64,000 nt of DNA from Paenibacillus tyrphae (GCF_027925525.1 NZ_BSDJ01000002.1:310001-374000), one strand, 5' to 3'; counted from the first letter of the stretch, positions 7,878 to 15,927 are shown. Notes: a model not told the origin generated them from the sequence alone. Made by a program: numbers and translations.

Positions 7878-9704
7878 TCAGAAATAATACCAGATGGTCT
7901 TGTAATCGTCCGGATTTTCCCCCAAGGCTTCCAATCGGCGCAGGAAATCGTATATCGGCGTATCCTTGTACACGTACGTATTGACCGGGGCCATATATTT
8001 TTCCCAAGGATAAAATTCGTAAATCCGGCTCCCGTCGTTCAAAATCATAATGATTTCATGGTCCTGCCAAGCGTTCAGCTCGTTCTTCCCGAGCGTAGGC
8101 ACATTAAACACCGGTTTGTCGGTCCGCACCAGCCCCGGCATTAACCGCGCTTCCTCCTTCTGTTCCTGAAGCAGCCGGGCTACGGGCACCTTGAAGTCCG
8201 CCGTCTCCTCTTTTCCCTTCAGATTGAACAAATAGTAGGGCGAAATGCCGATCCCCTTCAGCGATTCCCGCAAAAAGCAGGTCTCGAACTTCCGGCAATT
8301 TTGCATGGTGAACACCTGCTGGTTATATACGTCGATGCCGATCGACTTGATGTTCCGCATCGCGTCCGCCATTTCTTGTGAAATCTCATACGGGTGCTGC
8401 ACATGGGTGACCAGCGTAATCGTCTGCTCCGGAGGCCGGTGATACGTCCGAAGAATCGCCAGCAGCTCCTCGTCGAAGCGCATGGGCGCCGTGACAAGCG
8501 TCCGTGTGCCGATACGGATGCGCTTGATGTGCTTCATTTCCGCGAACGTCTGCAAAATGGACGCGATCTTGTCGTTGCTGACGGCCAGCGGGTCCCCGCC
8601 TGTAATGAGCACCTCGCTAATGCCCGGGTTCGCCCGGAACCACTCGTACGCTTCCGCCAAATTATGAATCGCCGGATCGGCTTTGCCGCAGGAATCCTCC
8701 GCCAGCTCCCAGTTTCTTTGGCAGTAGATGCAGATTTGCGGGCACCATAAGTAAGGCTTAACAATCGCGATCTGTGAATATCTTCTCGTCACAAAGTCGG
8801 TGGGCGAGGTATCCATCTCGTGCATGAAATCCAGCTCTTCCTTCGGGAGCAGCCTGGCTTCCAGCATTTTGTCCAGATAGATCCGGTTCGGAATGACCTG
8901 CGCCCGCAGACTCCGGTCGTGCCGATGCCGGTCCGCCTTGGGGTCGGGGTCCATCAAAGACAGGTAAAACGGTGTGATCTCGCAAGGAATCCCCTGCGCC
9001 ATCGCCGCATCGATACACGCCTTCTCTTCGGCGGTCAGCTCGATGATTTCGCCGATTTTGCCGGCATCACGGAAGCGGTGCTTGAACTGCCAGCGGTAAT
9101 TCGTCCAGTCCTGCTCCGTCGCTCCCAGCGCCTGCAAAATCCGCTGCCGATGTTCCTCCCTGCGCCGGACGACCTCGTCGTCCAGCCCGGTTTTATAACC
9201 GTTCTTGCGGATAAAACCGGCATACTGGTCCGCTTTCACATTGAGCAGCTCGGACCGGACGACGGCCGCCTCGCGCCCTTCCAGATGCATGAAAGCCGGA
9301 ACCTCGCGCTTGCAAATGCCCGATTTCGAATAAATTCCCGAAAGGCCGATCACCCCCTTGAACAAATGCTTCATTTCCACAAGAAACGCATCCGTCACCT
9401 CGGGCCACTCCTGCCGCCGCCAATGCTCGGCAGCCAGCTTCCATAAAGTGTCCAGGCAGCTGTGCTTCGTCTTGTGTTCGTTGCTTTCCGAAATAATGCT
9501 TTTGAATACTGTGATGCAGTCCCGGGTATTTTTCTTTTCCAACGGATGCAGCGGGCAGTCGGCGCGCCGCACCTTGTCCTCGCATTCGTTCAAGTAGCCG
9601 AACATCCGGCTGCGGGCGTCGGATAACGTCTCGCTGTCGACGAGCAATCGCAGAATATCCGGATTGGCGTCCAGCAGCTCGGAAATTTTCTCATGAGTAG
9701 CCAT
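7878..9704 (-). CDS. Radical SAM 2,3-aminomutase homologue (KamA family), N-terminally extended
   Basis: This 608-residue protein contains a lysine-2,3-aminomutase-like core preceded by an extra ~190 residues with several cysteines. The core begins at the DWTNYRWQ segment. The radical SAM motif is CPQICIYC near residue 320 (CxxxCxxC). A PLP-binding lysine is likely in the segment VPTLGKN near residue 538. By my hand alignment the two aspartates that hold the side-chain amine of lysine in the clostridial enzyme (Asp293, Asp330) are Lys (NLKGKEE, near residue 494) and Asn (VFNVP). This is the pattern described for glutamate 2,3-aminomutase, so an acidic substrate and a beta-amino acid product are plausible. 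ATG 9704 has GGAGG six bases upstream; an in-frame ATG at 9722 has no such site. Confidence 0.9.
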   Translation of the reverse strand: MATHEKISELLDANPDILRLLVDSETLSDARSRMFGYLNECEDKVRRADCPLHPLEKKNTRDCITVFKSIISESNEHKTKHSCLDTLWKLAAEHWRRQEWPEVTDAFLVEMKHLFKGVIGLSGIYSKSGICKREVPAFMHLEGREAAVVRSELLNVKADQYAGFIRKNGYKTGLDDEVVRRREEHRQRILQALGATEQDWTNYRWQFKHRFRDAGKIGEIIELTAEEKACIDAAMAQGIPCEITPFYLSLMDPDPKADRHRHDRSLRAQVIPNRIYLDKMLEARLLPKEELDFMHEMDTSPTDFVTRRYSQIAIVKPYLWCPQICIYCQRNWELAEDSCGKADPAIHNLAEAYEWFRANPGISEVLITGGDPLAVSNDKIASILQTFAEMKHIKRIRIGTRTLVTAPMRFDEELLAILRTYHRPPEQTITLVTHVQHPYEISQEMADAMRNIKSIGIDVYNQQVFTMQNCRKFETCFLRESLKGIGISPYYLFNLKGKEETADFKVPVARLLQEQKEEARLMPGLVRTDKPVFNVPTLGKNELNAWQDHEIIMILNDGSRIYEFYPWEKYMAPVNTYVYKDTPIYDFLRRLEALGENPDDYKTIWYYF

Positions 9705-9740
9705 AAGCAGCCTCCGCCCCATAACGTGAATTGGCCACGC

Positions 9741-10742
9741 TTAGCTCAGCAATTGCTCCTCCACCTGCTCGGCGAGCCGCAGCGCTTTTTCCTCCGGGTC
9801 CTCGACGCGCTTCAGCGCCTCTTCCCGGGTAATGATGCCCTGCCGCACCAGCAAGCTCATTTCAAAATCGTACGGATGAAAACGATGAACCTGCTTGTGC
9901 TTGACGATCCCCAGCGAATTCAACCGACAATTCGTCGAATTCGGATCGACGTCCTCCGGCTTGGTCCATCCCAGCTCCCGGATCGTACGGTAAATTTCGT
10001 CCTCCTGGTACCCGATAATCGGGAAAGCATTGATCGTATAAGGAAACGGGTTCGTTCTGTACTCGTCCTTATCCAGCATGAGAACCGTATACACGTCGTC
10101 CCCCACGCGCTCCGCGAGCGGCTTGAACAAATTTCTCCGCAGCTCGTACGGAATTTTGTTGTCCTGAAACATAATTTCGTTCTCGGATTGGATCAACTGC
10201 CCCGGGCTGTTGCCCAGCATGACCATCGGAATTCCTTTTTCGATGGCGACCCGCAAACACATGTTCGTCACGATGCGGATGCATGAAATGCAGATACCGC
10301 TGCCGAACTGCGTCAGATGGGTCGGGTAAACCTCGGGCGCCGAGCTCTGCAAAAAAATTTGCTTCATCAGATCGTACCGGGGCCGGATAATCGTATGATC
10401 CACATTCAGGCGGTTCAGCACCTTGCGCATGTTTACAAACGAAGCTTCCGACATAAAGCCGTTGTCGAGTGTCACAGCGAGCATGCGAAGCCCGTACTTT
10501 TCCTTGAGCGTATGAATCAGGAACGTGCTGTCCTTTCCTCCGCTGTAGGCAACCAGCGCATCGTACTTCCGGTTCTGCGCCTTGCATTCGCGAATCATTT
10601 CATCCAGCTTCGCCTGAAGCTTGGGGAGCGACGTAACGGGCTGTTTCCCGCTCTGCTTGCTGCAAAAGGAGCAGACGCCTTCGGAATCGAACGTGATTCC
10701 GGGGTAGGTTTCGGGCATCACGCATAAGGTGCACCGTTTCAC
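9741..10742 (-). CDS. PP-loop ATP pyrophosphatase, N-acetyl-sugar-amidotransferase-like
   Basis: A 333-residue protein of the adenine-nucleotide alpha-hydrolase superfamily. It opens with the CxxC...CxxC arrangement (CTLCVMP, GVCSFC) seen in WbuX/WbpG/PseA-type sugar amidotransferases and carries the PP-loop AYSGGKDSTF near residue 67. A second cysteine group (GSGICISCIRI) lies in the middle. Family enzymes activate an amide or carboxylate with ATP for attack by ammonia, forming amidines or amides. Its placement with an AsnB-type enzyme suggests that one supplies ammonia and the other activates the substrate (inference). Translation starts at GTG 10742 after AAAGGGGA; there is no usable ATG nearby. 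Confidence 0.85.
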   Translation of the reverse strand: MKRCTLCVMPETYPGITFDSEGVCSFCSKQSGKQPVTSLPKLQAKLDEMIRECKAQNRKYDALVAYSGGKDSTFLIHTLKEKYGLRMLAVTLDNGFMSEASFVNMRKVLNRLNVDHTIIRPRYDLMKQIFLQSSAPEVYPTHLTQFGSGICISCIRIVTNMCLRVAIEKGIPMVMLGNSPGQLIQSENEIMFQDNKIPYELRRNLFKPLAERVGDDVYTVLMLDKDEYRTNPFPYTINAFPIIGYQEDEIYRTIRELGWTKPEDVDPNSTNCRLNSLGIVKHKQVHRFHPYDFEMSLLVRQGIITREEALKRVEDPEEKALRLAEQVEEQLLS

Positions 10743-10763
10743 GGTTGGGTTCCCCTTTCTGAA

Positions 10764-12293
10764 TTAGCTTAATTCGGATCGGTTAATTTTGAGATTAGCG
10801 GTCTTCGGCAACGGCTCGCGAAAATGGACGGTGCCGGGAATCATGTAATAGGGCAGAACGGATTTGCAGTAGCGGATGACCTCCTTCTCAGTCAACGCAA
10901 GCCCCTCTTCCGTGACGACCAGCGCCTTCAAGCTGCCGCCTTTATCCGGATCGTGCCTGCTGATCACCGCAGCTTCAATCACGCCGGGCATCTGGCACAA
11001 GCGCTCCTCCACTTCCTCCGGACTGAACCGGAAGCCTTGCGATTTCAGCATTTTGTCCTTGCGTCCGACAAAGTACAGGTAGCCTTCCTCGTCCAGCTTT
11101 CCGAGGTCGCCTGTATACAGCGCTCCGCCCCGAAACACTTCGTTCGTCTTCGCCTGATCGTTCCAGTAGCCCGGAGACACGAACGCGCCCCAGTGCACGA
11201 TTTCGCCGAGCTCGCCCGGACCGCACAAGCGGCCGTCCTCGTCTTCGACGGTAATGTCCACGCCGGGCAAAGGCTTGCCCACCGACGGGATTTTGCGTTC
11301 GAACTCTTCGGGAAGCAGGCACGTGGAACGAAAAGCCTCCGTCATGCCGTACATCATATAAAATTTCGTCTGCCTCAGCAGAGCCTTTAATTTCATTAGC
11401 TCGTCATGGGGAAAAGGTTCGCCGATAATCGAGATGTATCTGAGGTGAGGGTATTGGTGCTTCGCCAATGGAGAGTGTTTTTGGAGGAGCATCCTCCAAA
11501 GCGACGGTACGCCGTGGAAGCCGGTAATCTGCTCGCGAAGCATCGTTTCCACGATATCATGAGGAAAAAGGGATTCTTGCAAAACTAAGGTTCCGCCTAC
11601 ATACAGCATGGTGAACAATTGACTGAGCGCACCGTCGAACGAAAACGGGGTCACGCTGATCAGCCGGTCGGTGTGCCGGTTTTCCAAAACCTGAGCGGAG
11701 GTGACCGTCGCCTCGCTAAAAATCCGATGCGTCACCACGATGCCCTTCGGCTTTCCGGTGGAGCCGGAGGTGTATAGGATCGCTGCCGGATCGTCTGCAT
11801 GCACTTCTACCTGAAGGCTGCCTGCAAAATCCGCACACTGTAAAATGTCTTCCAGCGCATAATCATGTTCATATTCCGACCGGTCTCTGCGCTGCGCCTG
11901 CGCCTGAGATAATCTTACGAGCAGCTCGATGCTGCTTTCTTCCAGACCGGCTTGGTTCAGAACGCCGATTCTGCTGTCATGAACGAACAGCGCCCGCATC
12001 CCGCAATCCATGACGATATGGCGAAGCTGCTCGCTTTTGACATGCGGATTGATATGGACGAAGATCGCCCCCATCTTCATCGCCGCCAGGATGACGATAA
12101 TTTCTTCGAGGCATTTGGCTGAAAAGATGCCCAGCCGGTCGCCTTTGCGAATGCCTTGAGAGAGCAGAAATCGCGCGAGCCGGGTCGAAGCCTCGTCGGC
12201 TTCCCGAAAGGTCAATCGCCTGTGCTTCTCAATAAATGCTTCCTTCTGCGGATCGTTTGCCGCAGCCTTGGACAACATGTCAGGAATCAGCAT
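10764..12293 (-). CDS. AMP-forming acyl/aminoacyl ligase, stand-alone
   Basis: A 509-residue ANL-superfamily adenylating enzyme with A3 YTSGSTGKPKGI, A5 MMYGMTEAF, A7 YTGDLGKLDEEG, A8 GRKDKMLKSQGFRFSPEE and the catalytic A10 lysine in KTANLKINRSEL. No condensation or carrier domain is fused to it. The carrier protein gene ends 11 bases before this start, so the ligase most likely loads that carrier, as in prolyl- or beta-aminoacyl-carrier systems. I do not see a reliable pocket code; an amino acid or small acid substrate is possible. It is translated from ATG 12293, with AAGG/AAGGT sequences just upstream. Confidence 0.9.
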   Translation of the reverse strand: MLIPDMLSKAAANDPQKEAFIEKHRRLTFREADEASTRLARFLLSQGIRKGDRLGIFSAKCLEEIIVILAAMKMGAIFVHINPHVKSEQLRHIVMDCGMRALFVHDSRIGVLNQAGLEESSIELLVRLSQAQAQRRDRSEYEHDYALEDILQCADFAGSLQVEVHADDPAAILYTSGSTGKPKGIVVTHRIFSEATVTSAQVLENRHTDRLISVTPFSFDGALSQLFTMLYVGGTLVLQESLFPHDIVETMLREQITGFHGVPSLWRMLLQKHSPLAKHQYPHLRYISIIGEPFPHDELMKLKALLRQTKFYMMYGMTEAFRSTCLLPEEFERKIPSVGKPLPGVDITVEDEDGRLCGPGELGEIVHWGAFVSPGYWNDQAKTNEVFRGGALYTGDLGKLDEEGYLYFVGRKDKMLKSQGFRFSPEEVEERLCQMPGVIEAAVISRHDPDKGGSLKALVVTEEGLALTEKEVIRYCKSVLPYYMIPGTVHFREPLPKTANLKINRSELS

Positions 12294-12303
12294 ACGGCTA
12301 CCT

Positions 12304-12537
12304 TCATGCCCTTAACCGTTCGACCAGCGACACGACACCGTTCATCGTTCCGAGGCTTTCCATGTTCACGTCATCCTCGGAAATGGTCACACGAAACGTA
12401 TCTTCCAGAAAAGAAATCAGATCTAGCACATCCAGCGAGGTTAGCAAGCCTGCTTCGAACAGATTCAGCGAAGGATCGGTTACAGGCTCGTGGGTCAGCT
12501 CGCGAATATAAACGGAAATTTGTTCTCGTACCGTCAT
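12304..12537 (-). CDS. Free-standing acyl/peptidyl carrier protein
   Basis: A 77-residue carrier protein. The predicted phosphopantetheine serine sits in GLLTSLDVL, so the usual Asp-Ser is Thr-Ser; the surrounding helix II (LDVLDLISFLEDTF) is typical of the fold. Length and context match a dedicated carrier for the neighbouring AMP ligase. I prefer ATG 12537 (SD GGGAGG nine bases upstream) over the in-frame ATG at 12564, which lacks a good SD and would place GGGAGG inside the gene. A 58-base gap separates it from the EtfA gene. Confidence 0.85.
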   Translation of the reverse strand: MTVREQISVYIRELTHEPVTDPSLNLFEAGLLTSLDVLDLISFLEDTFRVTISEDDVNMESLGTMNGVVSLVERLRA

Positions 12538-12595
12538 CGGTCTGCGCCTCCCGTACTTTTCCATTTTCCATAAAGGTACAATCAGGTCTGCTTCG

Positions 12596-13873
12596 TTACA
12601 TCATCGTTTGCTGCTTCTCCGCCTTCAACGTCTCCATAAATGCCGGGATCACTTCCAACAGATCGCCTACGATCCCATACGTGGCGAGATCGAAAATCGG
12701 TGCATTCGGATCGGAATTAATCGCAACGATCGTTTCCGCCTCCTCCATCCCCACCGTATGCTGGAGCGCCCCGGAAATCCCGCAGGCAAAATAGACGCGG
12801 GGCTTCACAATGCTTCCGGTTTGGCCGATCTGATGGGAAGGATGCATCCAGCCCAGATCCACAGCGGCCCGGGTAGCTCCCACGCTGGCCCCTATCGCTC
12901 CGGCGAATTCGTAGATAAGCGGCAGGTTCTCGGCCTTCTTGATCCCCCGCCCCACCGCAACAATTGTATCGGCCTGCAGCAGATTGGCGGGGTCCGCCCG
13001 CCCCTTCACGATTTCCAAAATTTCAAGCACCGTCTTGGACACGCGAATCTGCGAGCTCATATCCCTCACAATGCCGCTGGGTGCGTTTACTTTCGAGGCC
13101 GGCCGGAATACGTGCTCCTTGATCGTCGCCATTTGCGGTCTTTGGTGCGGAATGACGATTTTCGCGACGATGCTTCCTCCGTAAGCGGGCCTCGTGACAA
13201 CCAGGTTGCCCGTGTCCTGATCGAGTGACAGGCTGATGCAGTCGGCGCACAATCCCGTGTTCAGCCGTGCGGCAACTCTCGGGAAGATCGAACGGCCGCG
13301 CCGGGTGCCGCTTCCGAGCACGATGGCCGGCTTCAGCTCGGCCAGCAGCTCGCTCATGCAGCGGGCTTCCGCGTCCTCCGCATAGGGCTGAAGATTCGGG
13401 CTGTCGACCAGCCATACCTCATCAACGCCCAGCTCCAGCAGCTCGCCGGTTAAATGGCCTACCTCGCTGCCGAGGAGGACAGCCGATACGGGCAGCCCCG
13501 TTCCTTCGGTCAACTGCCTCGCAGCCCCGATCACCTCCGCCACCGAAGGAACGAGCGCTCCGTCCATGTGCTCCGCATAGACACAAATGCCGCTAAATGA
13601 CGACGCTTCGTTACTTTTAACGATACGCTTAGCGTCCGGTTCATCCGGTATGGACCAGTCGACCATGGAATCTCCGGGCATAAAATCATCCGGCAAGGAA
13701 TCGTCGACAATCGCATCCGCCGGGCATACCGGCACGCAGGAGCCGCATACGACGCACCGGTCGTGGTCGACATGCGCCTGACCTTCCGCCAAGCTCAACG
13801 CTTCAAATGGACAAAGCTGCACACAGGTTCCGCATCCGATGCAATTTGATGGAAGAATGCGAATTTGGCTCAT
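12596..13873 (-). CDS. etfA: Electron transfer flavoprotein alpha subunit fused to a 2[4Fe-4S] ferredoxin domain
   Basis: The first ~60 residues hold two [4Fe-4S] motifs, CIGCGTCVQLCP and CVVCGSCVPVCP, followed by a short acidic linker and a complete EtfA. The C-terminal FAD domain shows GRGIKKAENLP, GQTGSIVKPRVYFACGISG and AINSDPNAPIFDLATYGI. The total is 425 residues, longer than ordinary aerobic EtfA (about 320) because of the ferredoxin. Such fusions are known from anaerobic and electron-bifurcating Etf systems such as CarE of Acetobacterium. ATG 13873 overlaps the EtfB stop codon (ATGA), implying translational coupling; a longer upstream frame is just read-through within etfB. The probable partner is the dehydrogenase at 4897-6057. 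Confidence 0.93.
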   Translation of the reverse strand: MSQIRILPSNCIGCGTCVQLCPFEALSLAEGQAHVDHDRCVVCGSCVPVCPADAIVDDSLPDDFMPGDSMVDWSIPDEPDAKRIVKSNEASSFSGICVYAEHMDGALVPSVAEVIGAARQLTEGTGLPVSAVLLGSEVGHLTGELLELGVDEVWLVDSPNLQPYAEDAEARCMSELLAELKPAIVLGSGTRRGRSIFPRVAARLNTGLCADCISLSLDQDTGNLVVTRPAYGGSIVAKIVIPHQRPQMATIKEHVFRPASKVNAPSGIVRDMSSQIRVSKTVLEILEIVKGRADPANLLQADTIVAVGRGIKKAENLPLIYEFAGAIGASVGATRAAVDLGWMHPSHQIGQTGSIVKPRVYFACGISGALQHTVGMEEAETIVAINSDPNAPIFDLATYGIVGDLLEVIPAFMETLKAEKQQTMM

Positions 13874-14688
13874 GTGAAAACTCCTGTTCCTTTGTCGTCG
13901 CAGGCCCCGATTTTGGACAAAATGCGGGCTGCGCATTGCCGATTGTCCGCATAGCGGACGATTTCTCCGTTAACCGTCCTCTCCTTTCCGGCCGGGTGGT
14001 ATACGCCGACGACCCGGGTAGGCGATCCGCTTAGACCGACTCGTCCCGGCTCAATCCCCAGATCATCCGGGCCCCAAACCGTAATTTGCGCGGTCTTTGC
14101 CTTCATGAGGCCCACAACCGAAGGAATCCGCGGTTGGTTGATATGCTTGCGGATGCACAGGAGCGCCGGCAAAGGCAGCTTGATCGTGACTTCGCGGTCC
14201 TCCAGCTCCCGTTTGACCACCATTTCCCGGTCGTCATGCGCAGAGCAGATTTCGCTTACGTTTGCCACATGCACGATGCCGAGCTGCTCGGCCAAGCTCG
14301 GGCCGACTTGGCCGGTCTCTCCGTCGAGCGACTGCTCGCCGGTCAGTACAAGCTGGAAGCCGCCCAGTTTGCGAATTCCTGCCGCCAGCGTATACGAAGT
14401 GGCCAACGTATCCGCCCCGGCAAATTCCCGGCCCGACAGCAGGACGATCCGATCGACGCCCAAAGCGGCGATGTCGCGAAGCTGCTCTTGGCATTTTTCC
14501 GGTCCCATCGACAGGCACGTCACGGTCCCTCCGTACCGGTCCTTCCATTTCAGCGCTTCTTCCACGGCATAGTAATCGTTCGCGTTGTTGACCAACCGGC
14601 TCGCTTCCCGGCTTGCACCGTCCGTTTCTTTGCTTTCGTCCGCCATCTCCTGCAGCATCACTTGTTTGACGCAGACTGCAATGTTCAC
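13870..14688 (-). CDS. etfB: Electron transfer flavoprotein beta subunit
   Basis: A 272-residue EtfB beginning MNIAVCVKQV, with the conserved segments GVDRIVLLSGREFAGADTLA, LTGEQSLDGETGQVGP and PALLCIRKHINQPRIPS. It is the first gene of the leftward operon and forms the heterodimer with the fused EtfA. It is translated from GTG 14688 behind a strong SD (GGAAGGAGG, seven bases). A Crp/Fnr-like palindrome lies about 80 bases upstream. Etf genes in Bacillota usually sit with fatty-acid genes; leading a carrier-protein/NRPS operon is unusual. Confidence 0.94.
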   Translation of the reverse strand: MNIAVCVKQVMLQEMADESKETDGASREASRLVNNANDYYAVEEALKWKDRYGGTVTCLSMGPEKCQEQLRDIAALGVDRIVLLSGREFAGADTLATSYTLAAGIRKLGGFQLVLTGEQSLDGETGQVGPSLAEQLGIVHVANVSEICSAHDDREMVVKRELEDREVTIKLPLPALLCIRKHINQPRIPSVVGLMKAKTAQITVWGPDDLGIEPGRVGLSGSPTRVVGVYHPAGKERTVNGEIVRYADNRQCAARILSKIGACDDKGTGVFT

Positions 14689-14734
14689 CGAAAGCCTCCT
14701 TCCCGAATGCTACAATGATCAGGGCCCGTAATTC

Positions 14735-14780
14735 ATATTATTATCTACTTTGGGTAATTTTGGTAGTGATTATTTTCACA
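14735..14780 (-). promoter_or_regulatory. Candidate Crp/Fnr-type operator and -10 region of the etfB operon
   Basis: Positions 14765-14780 read AGTGATTATTTTCACA, matching nine of ten defined bases of TGTGA-N6-TCACA, the site bound by Crp and by Bacillus Fnr. On the minus strand an AT-rich -10-like stretch (GATAAT at 14745-14740, TAATAT at 14740-14735) lies about 30-35 bases downstream of the site centre, with no good -35 hexamer. That is the geometry of a class II activated promoter. The regulator is not identified. Confidence 0.6.
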
Positions 14781-14859
14781 ATCTTTGTTAACATTCTGCA
14801 AACGAATCGAATCGCCTGACCGGCAAGGTGACAAATTTTAGACTGACCCTGAGAAATGG

Positions 14860-14913
14860 GAAAGCGGTAGCTTGGAACACGAAAATGAAGTTCCAGACTA
14901 CCGCTGCTTTATT
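14860..14913. repeat. Imperfect long hairpin, copy 1 (possible terminator of hxlR-like gene)
   Basis: AAAGCGGTAGC pairs with CTACCGCTGCTTT around an inner TGGAAC/GTTCCA stem. The hairpin lies between the etfB promoter and the end of the HxlR gene. It resembles the hairpin at 15928-15984 in arms, inner stem and trailing CCGCTGCTTTATT, so it may be a dispersed palindromic element as well as a terminator. Confidence 0.6.
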
Positions 14914-14939
14914 CAACTAACGTTACCCGTTCACGTATA

Positions 14940-15311
14940 CTATTTATCCATTGCATCACTTCTATGCGGTTCCACGGAATGATTCGGACCGTATAACTCA
15001 TTTAAATGCTCGATATGAGCTACTCCCCAATCATTTAACGCCTGCAAAATGGTTGCCATCCCTTTACCGTATTCTGTGATGGAGTATTCCACCTTGGGGG
15101 GAATTTGGCGATAGATCTCACGATGAACAATATCGTGATACTCCAACTCCCGTAATTGCTGGGTCAGCATTTTTTTGGTTATCTCCGGTATCGCTTTTTG
15201 AAGCTCGCTAAATCTCATGGTTCCGTTTGAAAAAAGGCGAAGCAGAATAACCGGCTTCCATTTCCCGACAAGGATCTCCAACGCCGTCTCGAATTTACAA
15301 AAGGTAGACAT
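14940..15311 (-). CDS. HxlR-family winged-helix transcriptional regulator
   Basis: A 123-residue HxlR/MarR-like regulator with the family signature LVGKWKPVILLRLFSNGTMRF, the recognition helix region EITKKMLTQQLRELE and the wing REIYRQIPPKVEYSIT. Cys5 near the N-terminus is in the position used for thiol sensing by relatives such as YodB, CatR and HypR (family knowledge; no function shown here). It is transcribed divergently from a DoxX-type membrane gene, the arrangement seen for quinone- and electrophile-responsive pairs, so it probably represses that gene and itself. Confidence 0.9.
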   Translation of the reverse strand: MSTFCKFETALEILVGKWKPVILLRLFSNGTMRFSELQKAIPEITKKMLTQQLRELEYHDIVHREIYRQIPPKVEYSITEYGKGMATILQALNDWGVAHIEHLNELYGPNHSVEPHRSDAMDK

Positions 15312-15371
15312 GAATATACCCTCCCCTTCTCTGCTGGCCTTAGGTTTCTTTTTGTATACTACGTTTATTTT

Positions 15372-15383
15372 AAGTAACTACTT
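15372..15383. promoter_or_regulatory. Candidate HxlR operator
   Basis: A 12-base palindrome, AAGTA-AC-TACTT, lies in the 213-base divergent region between the HxlR and DoxX genes. HxlR-family regulators commonly bind such AT-rich GTA/TAC dyads. No clear sigma-A hexamer pair was found, so promoter positions remain open. Confidence 0.4.
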
Positions 15384-15524
15384 CCTAAAGCGATTGCTAT
15401 AGATTATTATGCACCTAGAGCTCAATAGACACAAGAGGAGGCGATTGAAGAGAAAGCAGTATGGATTAACGTTAGCTAGGCTGGGATATTAATAGATGAA
15501 AATGACAAGGAGTTGGCGTAATTC

Positions 15525-15887
15525 ATGAATGTCGTTTTATGGATCGTACAAGGGATATTAGCATTAGGATTTATTTACTCCGGTTGGTTGAAGGCGTTTC
15601 AGTATGAAGTAGCGAAAACGTCCTGGACATGGGTAAGTGATGTTCCCAAAGATCTCGTTTTCTTTATTGGTTTAGTGGAATTGCTTGGAGCAATAGGTTT
15701 AATTTTGCCTCAAGCTACAAAAATCGTCCCTGTTTTGGCGCCGATTGCTGCGGCGGGACTTGCCGCAATCGTGCTTTTCGGTGCCGTATTCCATATTATG
15801 CGAGGCGAATATAGGGAAATTGTCGTGAACATCATTTTCTTAGCGTTTGCCCTATTTGTTGTGATTGGCCGTTTAAAGTGGATGTAG
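15525..15887 (+). CDS. DoxX-family integral membrane protein
   Basis: A 120-residue protein with about four hydrophobic segments (roughly 5-22, 45-64, 70-90, 97-115) and the DoxX-type opening WIVQGILALGFIYSGWLKAF. DoxX-like proteins are membrane partners in redox and quinone or thiol stress responses; CatD of B. subtilis is an example controlled by an HxlR protein. The divergent HxlR gene supports a detoxification or redox role. ATG 15525 follows AAGGAG at a slightly long spacing of about 12 bases. Confidence 0.85.
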   Translation: MNVVLWIVQGILALGFIYSGWLKAFQYEVAKTSWTWVSDVPKDLVFFIGLVELLGAIGLILPQATKIVPVLAPIAAAGLAAIVLFGAVFHIMRGEYREIVVNIIFLAFALFVVIGRLKWM

Positions 15888-15927
15888 TCGTAATTCGATA
15901 AGCCCGGATTAGAATGACTCGAAAATC

